Shown: positions 25,467 through 34,235 of the stretch, piece by piece
Numbering within the stretch: position 1 is the stretch's first letter
Layout: the number at the start of each line of letters is the position of its first letter
NCBI GenBank assembly: GCA_964581505.1
Contig: CAZOOR010000008.1
Location: 1 to 49,575, forward strand
Direction: 5' to 3'
Origin: CAZOOR01 sp964581505
GTDB lineage: Bacteria > Bacteroidota > Ignavibacteria > Kapaibacteriales > UBA2268
DNA length: 49,575 nucleotides
Notes under the pieces: model-generated
What the model saw: the letters and a program-made list of their open reading frames with translations, nothing else
Told to the model about the DNA's origin: nothing
The model's database searches: none
Made by a program: the position numbers and the translations under genes

Positions 25467-26378
25467 ATGAATTCAAATTGGGAAAATGTAATCATTCATG
25501 AAGTCGGTATGAGGGACGGCTTGCAGATGGAATCGGAACTTATCCCATTCAATACAAAAGAAATGTTACTCGAATGGCTGATTGAGTCCGGTGTTGATAT
25601 TATTCAAGTCGGTTCATTCGTTCACCCCAAACTTGTAATGCAAATGTCGGACACGGACGATTTGTTTCAATCCATTTGGGAATCTGGCAAAAAACCCGAA
25701 AACACCGTGCTTTCCGCTCTTGTACTTAATCAAAAAGGACTGGAACGCGGAATGAAGGTCGATGTCGAAATGTTTTGTATGGGAGTATCTGCCAGCGAGA
25801 CACACTCGAAAAAGAACACGGGCAAAACAACCGAACAAGCAATTGATGATATTATCCCGATGGCAAAAGATGCACTTTCCGAAGGAAAGAAAGTACAAGT
25901 ATCCGTACAATCTGCATTCGGTTGCGGTTTCGAGGGAAAAATTGATGAGAACCGCGTCTATTCGATTGTCGATAAATATCTGAATGCCGGATTGAAAAAC
26001 ATTAGTCTTGCCGATACGGCAGGACATGCCAAACCCGAGCAAGTGGAAAGAATGTTTGCAAAGATTTTCGATATGGATAATTCGATTGAAGCCGCCTGCC
26101 ATTTCCACGACACTTACGGCTACGGAATGGCAAACATAGAAACGGCAATCAATACGGGTGTAAAATATATCGAAACGGCTTTCGGTGGTTTGGGCGGCTG
26201 TCCGTTCACAAAATCTCCTTCCGGCAATGTGCCTACGGAAGATTTTATTTATGAACTACAGCAAAAAGGATACAGAAAAGATATTGATATAAATAAAATA
26301 ATTAAGACCGCTAACCATATAGCAAATTTCCTTGTAAGAGATTTGCCGGGGAAAGTCTATAAACGCGGTCTGATTTAA
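25467..26378 (+). CDS. HMG-CoA lyase family protein (DRE-TIM lyase)
   Basis: The 303-residue TIM-barrel lyase has Arg16-Asp17 in HEVGMRDGLQ, His212 and His214 in CHFHDTYGYG, and Cys245 in GGLGGCPF followed by GNVPTED. These match the metal ligands and the catalytic Cys loop of 3-hydroxy-3-methylglutaryl-CoA lyase, which splits HMG-CoA into acetoacetate and acetyl-CoA. I start at ATG 25467 because homology begins there; an upstream extension would overlap the previous gene. The spacing to the dehydrogenase stop is 22 bases. The neighbouring class III CoA-transferase would activate the acid substrate. Related substrates such as citramalyl-CoA cannot be excluded from sequence. Confidence 0.88.
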   Translation: MNSNWENVIIHEVGMRDGLQMESELIPFNTKEMLLEWLIESGVDIIQVGSFVHPKLVMQMSDTDDLFQSIWESGKKPENTVLSALVLNQKGLERGMKVDVEMFCMGVSASETHSKKNTGKTTEQAIDDIIPMAKDALSEGKKVQVSVQSAFGCGFEGKIDENRVYSIVDKYLNAGLKNISLADTAGHAKPEQVERMFAKIFDMDNSIEAACHFHDTYGYGMANIETAINTGVKYIETAFGGLGGCPFTKSPSGNVPTEDFIYELQQKGYRKDIDINKIIKTANHIANFLVRDLPGKVYKRGLI

Positions 26379-26395
26379 TTTTTGGAAATAATGAT

Positions 26396-27592
26396 ATGAA
26401 AAAAATATTAGAAGGTATCAAAGTACTCGACTTGACAAATGTTCTGTCCGGTCCGTTTTCAACTCTTCATCTGGCTTGGCTCGGTGCGGAAGTCATTAAG
26501 GTCGAAAACCCGAAAGACGGCGACTTGGCTCGCAAGCTCGGCAGTGTGCCGGAATACAATCAAATGTTGATGGGTACAAGTTTTCTTGCTCAGAATGCAA
26601 ATAAGAAATCCATTACATTGAATTTGAAAAAGCCCGAAGCAAAGGAGATTTTCAAAAAACTTGTCGCAACAGCCGATGTTGTTGTCGAAAATTTCCGTCC
26701 GGGTGTTACTACTCGCCTCGGTATAGGATATAACGTTTTAAAAGAAATCAACCCCGGTCTTGTCTATTGTGCCATTTCCGGCTTCGGACAGACAGGACCT
26801 GATTCCAAGAAACCTGCTTACGACCAAATCATTCAGGGTTTAAGCGGCGAAATGGCAATCAACGGAACGAAAGAGTTCAACCCCTTGCGTGCCGGCTTTC
26901 CCGTTTGCGATACCATAGGCGGTGTCAATGCCGCTTTTGCAATTATGGCGGCACTCTTTCACAAGCAACGTACGGGAGAAGGACAGTTCATAGATATTGC
27001 ATTGCTCGATTCAATTATGCCCTTTATGGGTTGGGTAGTTGCCAATCAAATGATTGGCGGACAGCCCCCGCAATTAATGGGCAATGACAATTTCACTGCG
27101 GCACCGTCCGGCGTATTCCGCACAAAAGACGGATACCTGAACATTGCGGCAAATAAACAGGAGCAATGGGAAGCAGTCGCCGATGTACTTGGTGTCCCCG
27201 AACTCAAAGAAGACCCACGTTTCAAAGAAAGAGATACTCGCAAAGCTAACAGATATGAACTTACACCACTGCTCGAAGCGGTTTTAACACAACGTGAAAC
27301 GGATTACTGGGTTGAGGAACTCAACAAACGCGATGTTCCCTCCGGTGCAATATTGCCTCTGGACAAAGCACTGACTCAACCTCAGGTCGAACACCGCAAT
27401 ACATTCAAAGATGTGGAAGTTGAGGGCATTGGCAAAATCAAGTTGTTCAATATGACGGCGAAGTTCGAGAAGACACCGGGTTTTGTCGAAACACCGCCGC
27501 CGCACTTATCCCAACACACCGATGAAATTCTGAGCGATTTGGGATATTCGGAAGATGAAATAAATACATTCAAAGAAGAACAAATTATTTAA
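26396..27592 (+). CDS. Class III CoA-transferase (CaiB/BaiF family)
   Basis: The 398-residue product moves CoA between carboxylic acids through an aspartyl-CoA intermediate. LDLTNVLSGPFSTLHLAWLGAEVIKVE-type N-terminal sequence, ENFRPGV, and the catalytic Asp143 in PAYDQIIQG are present, and length is normal. The family includes the human succinyl-CoA:glutarate transferase, which also acts on HMG and itaconate. Placed directly after an HMG-CoA-lyase-like gene, it probably makes the CoA thioester that the lyase cleaves, or handles its product. The start ATG at 26396 lies 18 bases after the previous stop. Confidence 0.9.
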   Translation: MKKILEGIKVLDLTNVLSGPFSTLHLAWLGAEVIKVENPKDGDLARKLGSVPEYNQMLMGTSFLAQNANKKSITLNLKKPEAKEIFKKLVATADVVVENFRPGVTTRLGIGYNVLKEINPGLVYCAISGFGQTGPDSKKPAYDQIIQGLSGEMAINGTKEFNPLRAGFPVCDTIGGVNAAFAIMAALFHKQRTGEGQFIDIALLDSIMPFMGWVVANQMIGGQPPQLMGNDNFTAAPSGVFRTKDGYLNIAANKQEQWEAVADVLGVPELKEDPRFKERDTRKANRYELTPLLEAVLTQRETDYWVEELNKRDVPSGAILPLDKALTQPQVEHRNTFKDVEVEGIGKIKLFNMTAKFEKTPGFVETPPPHLSQHTDEILSDLGYSEDEINTFKEEQII

Positions 27593-27611
27593 TATTAATC
27601 AGAGGAACAAA

Positions 27612-28901
27612 ATGGGACAAACATTAGTTCAAAAAATATTAGCGAAGGCATCGGGTCGGGATTCGGTCGAGGTCGGCGAAATAGTCGAACCCGCCGTCTC
27701 GCTCGCAATGTCGCACGAGAACGCCGCCCTTGTGATGAATCAGTTTTATGCTATTTACAAGGAGACGAACCTCGAAGCCAAAATATGGGAGCCGTCAAAA
27801 ATTGCAATTATTTTCGACCACAGGGTTCCCGCAGAAACTGCAAAGACCGCAACAAATCAGAAATTAATTCGCGCTTTTGTGAAAGAGCAAGGTATTACAA
27901 AATTCCACGATATACGCGGCGACAAGATGGGTATTTGCCATCAGATATTACCGGAATCCGGCTATGTACGCCCGGGTGCAGTTGTTGTAGGAACTGACAG
28001 CCACACAACCAGCCACGGCGCACTCGGTGCATTTGCTTTCGGTATCGGTGCAACAGAAATGGCTTCCGTATGGGCATTGGGTTCCGTGCTGAACGTACCT
28101 GTACCGGCAGCAATCAAAGTGAATGCTCACGGCGAATTTCAAAAGAACGTCTATCCGAAAGATTTGATTCTTCATCTAATCGGTTTGGTAACAAACAAAG
28201 GTGCAAATTATCAGGTCTTTGAATTTCACGGCGATGCTATTAAAAATATGCCGACATCGGGACGCTTGACCGTCTGCAATATGGCTGTCGAAGCCGGTGC
28301 AACGGCAGGTATTGTTCCGCCGGACGAAGAAACCGTTAACTATCTGCGGAATACAGCGGGGGTAACTGATGAAATAGATATGTTGCAACCGGACGATGAC
28401 GCCGAATATGTTCAAGTGATTGACATTGACGTTTCGCAACTGAAACCGCAAATTGCAAAACCACACACCGTTGATAATGTATCACCTATCACTGAATTGC
28501 AAGGCACAAAGATTGACCAAATTGTAATAGGCTCCTGCACCAACGGCAGATTAGACGACATTAAAGTAGCGGCTGATATTGTTCGCGGCAAAAAAGTTGC
28601 CGACGATGTACGCCTTCTGGTATTTCCGGCATCAGGTAAAATTTATCGTCAAGCAATGGAAAAGGGCTATCTTATGGATTTGATGGAAGCCGGTGCTGTT
28701 ATTGCAAATCCGGGATGCGGTCCTTGTCTCGGCGTACATCAAGGTGCCTTGGGAGACGGCGAACGTGCTTTATCAACAACAAATCGTAACTTCAAAGGCA
28801 GAATGGGTAACCCCGTTTCGGAAGTATATCTTTGTTCGCCGGCAGTAGCCGCCGCAAGTTCATTAACAGGTGAAATTACCGAACCAAAGGAGGAAAAATA
28901 A
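27612..28901 (+). CDS. LeuC-like aconitase-family large subunit
   Basis: The 429-residue product is the large subunit of an isopropylmalate isomerase/homoaconitase-type hydro-lyase. The [4Fe-4S] cluster ligands are Cys309 (GSCTNGR), Cys369 and Cys372 (PGCGPC). GTDSHTTSHGALGAFAFGIG and NMAVEAGATAGI are classic. The length matches the short archaeal-type two-subunit enzymes rather than full aconitase. AGAGGAAC precedes the ATG. The stop codon is one base before the small-subunit start, so the two subunits are made together. The substrate is likely isopropylmalate, citramalate, citrate or a homologue; the family motif alone does not decide. Confidence 0.9.
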   Translation: MGQTLVQKILAKASGRDSVEVGEIVEPAVSLAMSHENAALVMNQFYAIYKETNLEAKIWEPSKIAIIFDHRVPAETAKTATNQKLIRAFVKEQGITKFHDIRGDKMGICHQILPESGYVRPGAVVVGTDSHTTSHGALGAFAFGIGATEMASVWALGSVLNVPVPAAIKVNAHGEFQKNVYPKDLILHLIGLVTNKGANYQVFEFHGDAIKNMPTSGRLTVCNMAVEAGATAGIVPPDEETVNYLRNTAGVTDEIDMLQPDDDAEYVQVIDIDVSQLKPQIAKPHTVDNVSPITELQGTKIDQIVIGSCTNGRLDDIKVAADIVRGKKVADDVRLLVFPASGKIYRQAMEKGYLMDLMEAGAVIANPGCGPCLGVHQGALGDGERALSTTNRNFKGRMGNPVSEVYLCSPAVAAASSLTGEITEPKEEK

Positions 28902-28902
28902 A

Positions 28903-29397
28903 ATGGGAAAAGTATTTTATACATTCGGAGATGATATTTCAACGGATATTATTTATCCGGGCAGGTATATGGCAACAGTGCTTCCGAGTGAAACACCGGA
29001 ATATGCTTTCGACGACATCAAGGACTTAAACAAAATTCTCGTCAATCGGGAATTCCCCGAAGACGGTATTATCGTTGCAGGAAAAAATTTCGGTACGGGT
29101 TCCTCACGCGAGCAAGCCGTTTCCACATTAAAGGGCTATGACCTTATAATCGTAGCAAAAAGCTTTGCACGCATATTCTATCAAAACAGCGTCAATCTCG
29201 GCTTGCGTATTATCATTTGCCCCGACATCGAAGCGGAAAAAGACGATGAACTTGAAATTACCGGCGATAAAGTTATTAACAAAACAAGCGGAAAAGAATT
29301 TGAAATAATCCCGCATTCCAAAACCCGTCAGGAGATTATTGATGCAGGCGGTTTAATTGCCTATACGCGTAATCGTCTGATTGGAAAAACTGCATAA
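28903..29397 (+). CDS. LeuD-like aconitase-family small subunit
   Basis: The 164-residue swivel subunit pairs with the preceding large subunit. FGDDISTDIIYPGRY, AGKNFGTGSSREQA and AKSFARIFYQNSVNLGL are family signatures. The substrate-recognition loop after PGRY reads YMAT, unlike YLRT of methanogen homoaconitase and YLVY of its isopropylmalate isomerase, so specificity is unclear. I start at ATG 28903 because a strong AAAGGAGG lies 9 bases upstream, inside the end of the large-subunit gene. A terminator follows 16 bases after the stop. Confidence 0.9.
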   Translation: MGKVFYTFGDDISTDIIYPGRYMATVLPSETPEYAFDDIKDLNKILVNREFPEDGIIVAGKNFGTGSSREQAVSTLKGYDLIIVAKSFARIFYQNSVNLGLRIIICPDIEAEKDDELEITGDKVINKTSGKEFEIIPHSKTRQEIIDAGGLIAYTRNRLIGKTA

Positions 29398-29413
29398 CTT
29401 GCTTTGCTTTTCA

Positions 29414-29447
29414 GGACCCTCTTCTTCACGGACGAGGGTTCTTTTTC
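29414..29447 (+). terminator. Terminator of the five-gene metabolic operon
   Basis: GGACCCTC (29414-29421) pairs with GAGGGTTC (29434-29441) and is followed by TTTTTC. This is a standard intrinsic terminator just after the LeuD-like gene, and it marks the operon end. Confidence 0.85.
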
Positions 29448-29505
29448 ATTCACTAATTGAACGCTGAATTCGTTTTATTGAACTTTATTAGTATATATAA
29501 CAAAA

Positions 29506-31455
29506 ATGATAGCGGTAAATAATCTTACAATCAGTTTCGGCAGCAGATACCTGTTCAAGTCCGTATCCTTCAATATCAATCCTGATGACAGAATCGGTCT
29601 TGTCGGCAGGAACGGCACGGGCAAATCCACTCTCCTCAAATTGATTGCAAAAATCGAGCAATCTGACAGCGGGCAAATATCAATGCCTAAGGATTTCCTC
29701 GTGGGATACCTGCCGCAGGAAGGCATTGTCGAATCACCGCTGACTGTTTTTGACGAGACTATGTCCGCACTCGAACATATACTGAAAATCAAAGATGAAA
29801 TTGAAAATCTGACCGCAGAAATTGAAACACGTACAGACTACGAAACCCAAGAATATCTTGATTTAATCCATAATTTATCTCTTGCAAATGACAAATTCAA
29901 AATACTCGGCGGTCATTCTATCGAAGCCGATGTTGAAAAAGTCTTGCTCGGTCTCGGATTTGAAAGAAGTGAGTTTGATAAATTTTGCAATGAATTTAGC
30001 GGCGGCTGGCAGATGAGAATTGAACTTGCGAAAATACTTCTTCGCAAACCCGATATTATCTTGCTTGACGAACCGACGAACCATCTTGATATCGAATCAA
30101 TACAATGGTTGGAAAATTACTTAAAAAATTATCCGGGTGCAATAGTACTTGTTTCTCACGACAGGAATTTCCTAAATACTGTTACAAACAGAACAATAGA
30201 AATTGCATCTGGGAAAATATTCGACTTTTCCGTTGCTTTCAATGAGTTCGAGAAATTGCGAGACGAACAGCGCGAACACGAACTCAACGCATTCAAAAAT
30301 CAGCAAAGGCAAATCCGGCAAACAGAGCGTTTCATCGAACGGTTCAGATATAAAAGCACACTTGCATCACGCGTTCAATCCCGTATCAAGCAACTTGAAA
30401 AACTTGACAGAATAGAACTCGAAGATACCGATGATTCCGTAATTGAATTAAAATTCCCCGAGCCGCCGCGTGCCGGCAGAATCATTTGCGAAGCAAAAGA
30501 TTTATCCAAAAGTTACGGCGTTCATCTTGTTTTGTCTCGAATTAATTTCGCAATTGAGCGAGGTGAAAAAATTGCATTTGTCGGAAAGAACGGCGAGGGC
30601 AAATCCACTCTCTCCCGCATTATAGCCGGATACGAAGAATATGACGGCGATTTCTCGCTCGGTTACAATGTCAAAATCGGCTACTATGCACAGCATCAGG
30701 CGGAACTCCTGAATGCCAACGACACCGTATTTGATGTAATCGACAGTACCGCCACAGGTGAAATGCGGAAGCATATAAGAACATTGCTCGGCGCTTTTCT
30801 TTTCAGCGGCGATGATGTTTATAAAAAAGTAAAAGTGCTTTCCGGTGGCGAAAAGTCCCGCCTTGCACTTGCCAAGATGTTGCTCGAACCCGTCAATTTT
30901 TTAATACTTGACGAACCCACAAATCACCTCGATATGATTGCAAAGGACGTTCTGAAAAATGCACTTCTTGAATTTCCCGGAACAATCGTATTAGTATCTC
31001 ACGATAGAGATTTCCTTGACGGGCTGACCGAAAAAACCTATCACTTCAAGAACAGAGGCATCAGGGAATATCTCGGCGGAATATATGATTTTCTGGCAAA
31101 GCAAGAGATGGAGCATTTGCAAGAACTGGAAAAGAAAGCAATCGGCACAAGTACTAATAAGAATAAATCTACCGGAAAAGCGAAGCTGGAGCGAGAAGAA
31201 CAGAAACGCCGTCAGCGTGAAGCAAATAAATTAAAAAAGAAAATTGCCGCATGCGAAGATGAAATCGCCGCTATTGAAAATGAAATCGGCGAACTGGAAA
31301 ACCAATTCGCCGCTCCTGATTTTTTCAAAGCAAATGAAAACGCCACAGAAAAACAAAGCCGTTTTGAAGAATTAAAATCCCTTCTCGAATCCAAAATGCA
31401 AGAATGGGAAACCCTGCATCTCGAACAGGAAGAGCAAAATCACGAAAACAATTAA
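29506..31455 (+). CDS. ABC-F family ATPase
   Basis: The 649-residue soluble protein has two ABC domains and no membrane segments. Walker A motifs are GRNGTGKST and GKNGEGKST, the signatures FSGGWQMR and LSGGEKSR, and the Walker B motifs are both LLDEPTNHLD-like. The inter-domain linker carries the basic RQTERFIERF segment of ABC-F proteins. The C-terminal 100 residues form a Glu/Lys-rich coiled coil as in Uup/YdiF. ABC-F proteins act on the ribosome in translation control, rescue or antibiotic protection. The subfamily is not certain. Its stop codon overlaps that of dapA by four bases on the opposite strand. Confidence 0.93.
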   Translation: MIAVNNLTISFGSRYLFKSVSFNINPDDRIGLVGRNGTGKSTLLKLIAKIEQSDSGQISMPKDFLVGYLPQEGIVESPLTVFDETMSALEHILKIKDEIENLTAEIETRTDYETQEYLDLIHNLSLANDKFKILGGHSIEADVEKVLLGLGFERSEFDKFCNEFSGGWQMRIELAKILLRKPDIILLDEPTNHLDIESIQWLENYLKNYPGAIVLVSHDRNFLNTVTNRTIEIASGKIFDFSVAFNEFEKLRDEQREHELNAFKNQQRQIRQTERFIERFRYKSTLASRVQSRIKQLEKLDRIELEDTDDSVIELKFPEPPRAGRIICEAKDLSKSYGVHLVLSRINFAIERGEKIAFVGKNGEGKSTLSRIIAGYEEYDGDFSLGYNVKIGYYAQHQAELLNANDTVFDVIDSTATGEMRKHIRTLLGAFLFSGDDVYKKVKVLSGGEKSRLALAKMLLEPVNFLILDEPTNHLDMIAKDVLKNALLEFPGTIVLVSHDRDFLDGLTEKTYHFKNRGIREYLGGIYDFLAKQEMEHLQELEKKAIGTSTNKNKSTGKAKLEREEQKRRQREANKLKKKIAACEDEIAAIENEIGELENQFAAPDFFKANENATEKQSRFEELKSLLESKMQEWETLHLEQEEQNHENN

Positions 31456-32348
31456 AGCACTTTTGCCCGCAACAATGCTTCCCTCAATATTTTTTTGCTT
31501 TCCGGTGTAGCACTCTGCAGAGGCAAACGCACATATTCGTTAATCATTCCGAGAATAGACATAGCCGCTTTAGCAGGTACCGGATTGGACTCTATAAAAT
31601 TCACATTCATTAACTCGAACAGACGCTCGTGTATCTCACGTGATTTATCAAACTTGCCTTGCAGTGCATATTTCACCATATTTACCATCAATTTCGGCAA
31701 ATAATTACTAAGCACGGAAACCACTCCGTTAGCACCGGCGGCAATTATAGACAAAGTAATTCCGTCATCGCCGGAGAGCACATTGAAGTCAGTCGGCTTA
31801 TTCCTGATAATAGTTAGTATCTGATTAATATCGCCCGATGCCTCCTTTGTTGCTACAATGTTTTTGCAATCTGCGGCAATCTTTAATTGAGTATCCGGTA
31901 AAACATTACTACCTGTTCGTCCGGGTACGTTATACAGAATAATCGGCAAATCCACTGCATCGTTAATTGTCTTATAATGATTATAAAGATGCGCTTGTGT
32001 CGGTTTATTATAGTATGGTGAAACAATCAAAGCCGCCGATGCACCCGCCTCCTGCGATTTCAAAGTCAGCTCAATTGTCTTCTTTGTATCATAGCTCCCC
32101 GTACCGGCAATAATCGGCACTCTGCCTTTTGAAATTTTCACAGCACGCTTAATCAATTCCAACTTTTCCGTCTCGCTCAATGTAGGTGCTTCGCCCGTAG
32201 TACTGTTTACGGCGATTCCGATAATTCCGTTTTTAATCTGGAAGCGGAGCAATTTATCGAATGCCGGAAAATCAATTTCTCCGTTCTTTTGAAAAGGAGT
32301 AAGCAGAGCGGTAAAAGTTCCTTTTGCTTCAAATTTAACTGTATTCAT
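31452..32348 (-). CDS. dapA: 4-Hydroxy-tetrahydrodipicolinate synthase
   Basis: DapA condenses pyruvate with aspartate semialdehyde in the lysine/diaminopimelate pathway. The 298-residue protein has the Schiff-base Lys168 in VATKEASGD, Tyr139 with Arg144 in YNVPGRTG, and the Thr50-Thr51 pair in STTGE. All catalytic residues are in place and length is normal. It is convergent with the ABC-F gene and shares the bases TTAA for both stops. No lysine riboswitch is visible ahead of it. The next gene upstream on the same strand ends 28 bases away. Confidence 0.96.
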   Translation of the reverse strand: MNTVKFEAKGTFTALLTPFQKNGEIDFPAFDKLLRFQIKNGIIGIAVNSTTGEAPTLSETEKLELIKRAVKISKGRVPIIAGTGSYDTKKTIELTLKSQEAGASAALIVSPYYNKPTQAHLYNHYKTINDAVDLPIILYNVPGRTGSNVLPDTQLKIAADCKNIVATKEASGDINQILTIIRNKPTDFNVLSGDDGITLSIIAAGANGVVSVLSNYLPKLMVNMVKYALQGKFDKSREIHERLFELMNVNFIESNPVPAKAAMSILGMINEYVRLPLQSATPESKKILREALLRAKVL

Positions 32349-32376
32349 ACTATTACAATAATTATTTATACATTTT

Positions 32377-32796
32377 TTATCTGTTCTTCAAAGTATTTTG
32401 TACTTCTTTCAATTTTGACAGGTCGAAAGCCAAATCAATTAAATTCCTGAAAGCCCCCTGTTCATTCGGGAAATACATAGTATTAAATCTCTTCCGAATT
32501 GCTTCATCGGCATCGTTCACTAAATCCACCAAATAATTCTTGAAATTCTGCGAAGTATCCACAAGTTCACGCTGAAGCTTATAGGCATCATCTTCACTAA
32601 TATCCTGCCTGATTAATATTTTATGCAATTTCCAAAAATAACTGCCGCTAAATATCAACTTATCCACCAGAATAAATTCACCTTTTTCGGCACCGATTTC
32701 AAGGATAGTTCCAATATCATTTCGTTTTCGTAGATTATTCCCTGTCGTATAATCCAGAAATTCAAGCACTTGCAATGTGTCTTTCGATAATTCCAT
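32377..32796 (-). CDS. Hypothetical cytosolic protein
   Basis: This encodes about 139 residues starting MELSKDTLQVLEF. It appears soluble and mostly helical, with no signal peptide or motif that I recognise. A TTG six bases upstream is an alternative start that would overlap the preceding lipoprotein gene by four bases. Either way it is tightly linked to that gene, suggesting translational coupling. It is a plausible real gene by its even amino-acid composition and position between dapA and the lipoprotein. Confidence 0.65.
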   Translation of the reverse strand: MELSKDTLQVLEFLDYTTGNNLRKRNDIGTILEIGAEKGEFILVDKLIFSGSYFWKLHKILIRQDISEDDAYKLQRELVDTSQNFKNYLVDLVNDADEAIRKRFNTMYFPNEQGAFRNLIDLAFDLSKLKEVQNTLKNR

Positions 32797-32798
32797 AA

Positions 32799-33419
32799 TC
32801 AATACTGTACGGTTGTCAAAACGGAAGAAAATACCCTATTCAAATCACTCTGCGAAACAGGAACAATACCAGTCAAATTCATAGGAATTACAGACAGCTC
32901 ATAATAATTATTCAGTGTAGATACAAAGACAGCCGAAACCCCACGCATTGATTTATCGGCATTTGCAAATTCATACTTTGCAAATTTTCGCGGTCCCATT
33001 TCAATCTCGGAATACTCGCCGGCTAATGCAACAGAACCGGCGGTTTTCTTAGCCCGTTTCTCCAAAGCAATACGAGCAAGCCCCAAGACGCCTTCACGCG
33101 AAATAATTTTATCTCTCTTATCCGTTTTCCTAATTCTACTGAACACAATACTCATAGTATATCCCTTGTCCACTGCCGCACCAATAACATCAGCAGGGGC
33201 ATCATCTTCCAAATTAACCAGCAACCAGCCCGCAGGCAAAAATGCCACCATATCACCCTCATCGGAGCGTACCATTTCATCGGACATTTTCATTTCGGGT
33301 GTTGGACTGAATTTTAATATAGGTGAACTCTGTTCATTCTCTTCCTCATTCTTAACAATAATACAAGAGGAGAGCGACACACTTAATATAAAAATTAATA
33401 TTGTTCTTAATATCTTCAT
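32799..33419 (-). CDS. Hypothetical lipoprotein
   Basis: The 206-residue product has a lipoprotein signal ending SLSSC (Cys19). The mature part contains GDMVAFLPAGWLLVNLED, a stretch resembling short PsbP-like or lipid-anchored beta-domain proteins, but I cannot assign a family. It sits upstream of the hypothetical gene with almost no gap. A cell-envelope location is likely. Confidence 0.7.
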   Translation of the reverse strand: MKILRTILIFILSVSLSSCIIVKNEEENEQSSPILKFSPTPEMKMSDEMVRSDEGDMVAFLPAGWLLVNLEDDAPADVIGAAVDKGYTMSIVFSRIRKTDKRDKIISREGVLGLARIALEKRAKKTAGSVALAGEYSEIEMGPRKFAKYEFANADKSMRGVSAVFVSTLNNYYELSVIPMNLTGIVPVSQSDLNRVFSSVLTTVQY

Positions 33420-33471
33420 TAATCAATTATTTTATTAAAACAGCAATACAAAAATACGGAATTTAATAGAA

Positions 33472-34119
33472 CTAATGAGACTTTAATGTTTTCTCACCGG
33501 CTAATATTTTCACATTCAGATTATTCTCCATAGGAACAAGCGGACAGCTGTAACGCTTGTTGTAAGCACAATAGGGATTATATGCTAAATTGAAATCCAA
33601 TACACAAACCGTGTCTCCCGGAGTGAACTCAATATCCAAATACCTACCGGCTTCATAAGTCTCTTCCCCTGTGGTTAAATCAGTAAACGGAAGAAATACG
33701 TAAAAATATTTCTTAAGCGGCACATTAACGTATCCCTGCAAAGCCAATTCCTTTCCGTCAATACTAAAACGGAATTCCCCATAACGTTGCATTGTTCTGA
33801 TATCATCGGGTTTTGTCGTGGTAATTTTCAAAGTATCGGGATTTTTGTATTTCGTAAATTTGGCGGTAACATAATACGAAGTATCCGGCACGAAATATTT
33901 CAATCCTTTGAAATCATTACGTTCCTCTTCGGGAATTGGCGAATGCGCATCATACTTGAATGCAGAATCTTTTTCCGCTCTATATTGTTCCATCTCTTTG
34001 AAATAAACATCTTGTTCATTATTGTTATTATTCTTTTGCTCATTGCCGCCGCACGCCGGAAGAAATGTAAATACAAATAATAGAGCCAAAACAAATAGTA
34101 AACTTTTTCTTGAATTCAT
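33472..34119 (-). CDS. DUF1684 lipoprotein
   Basis: The 215-residue product starts MNSRKSLLF and has the lipobox LPAC (Cys23). The C-terminal signature NPYCAYNKRYSCPLVP followed by LAGEK is diagnostic of DUF1684, a family of unknown function common in Bacteroidota. I chose the ATG at 34119 because it puts the signal peptide at the very N-terminus; the upstream part of the frame lacks homology and runs into terminator DNA. A poly-Asn stretch follows the lipid anchor. Confidence 0.85.
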   Translation of the reverse strand: MNSRKSLLFVLALLFVFTFLPACGGNEQKNNNNNEQDVYFKEMEQYRAEKDSAFKYDAHSPIPEEERNDFKGLKYFVPDTSYYVTAKFTKYKNPDTLKITTTKPDDIRTMQRYGEFRFSIDGKELALQGYVNVPLKKYFYVFLPFTDLTTGEETYEAGRYLDIEFTPGDTVCVLDFNLAYNPYCAYNKRYSCPLVPMENNLNVKILAGEKTLKSH

Positions 34120-34192
34120 ATACTTATAAAAATAATATAAAAATAATATAAAAATATAGAAACGAAAACAAACGCGAATAATTTGCAGGCAT

Positions 34193-34219
34193 AAAAAAAA
34201 CTCCGGCAAATACCGGAGT
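34193..34219 (-). terminator. Terminator of the Cys/His lipoprotein gene
   Basis: On the minus strand ACTCCGG and CCGGAGT form a 7-bp stem followed by eight T. It lies just downstream of the gene ending at 34236. Confidence 0.85.
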
Positions 34220-34235
34220 GTTCAGTAAATATCAG

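Noticed and set aside
31452..32420. Lysine riboswitch ahead of dapA
   Set aside because: The gap upstream of dapA is only 28 bases, too short for the riboswitch.
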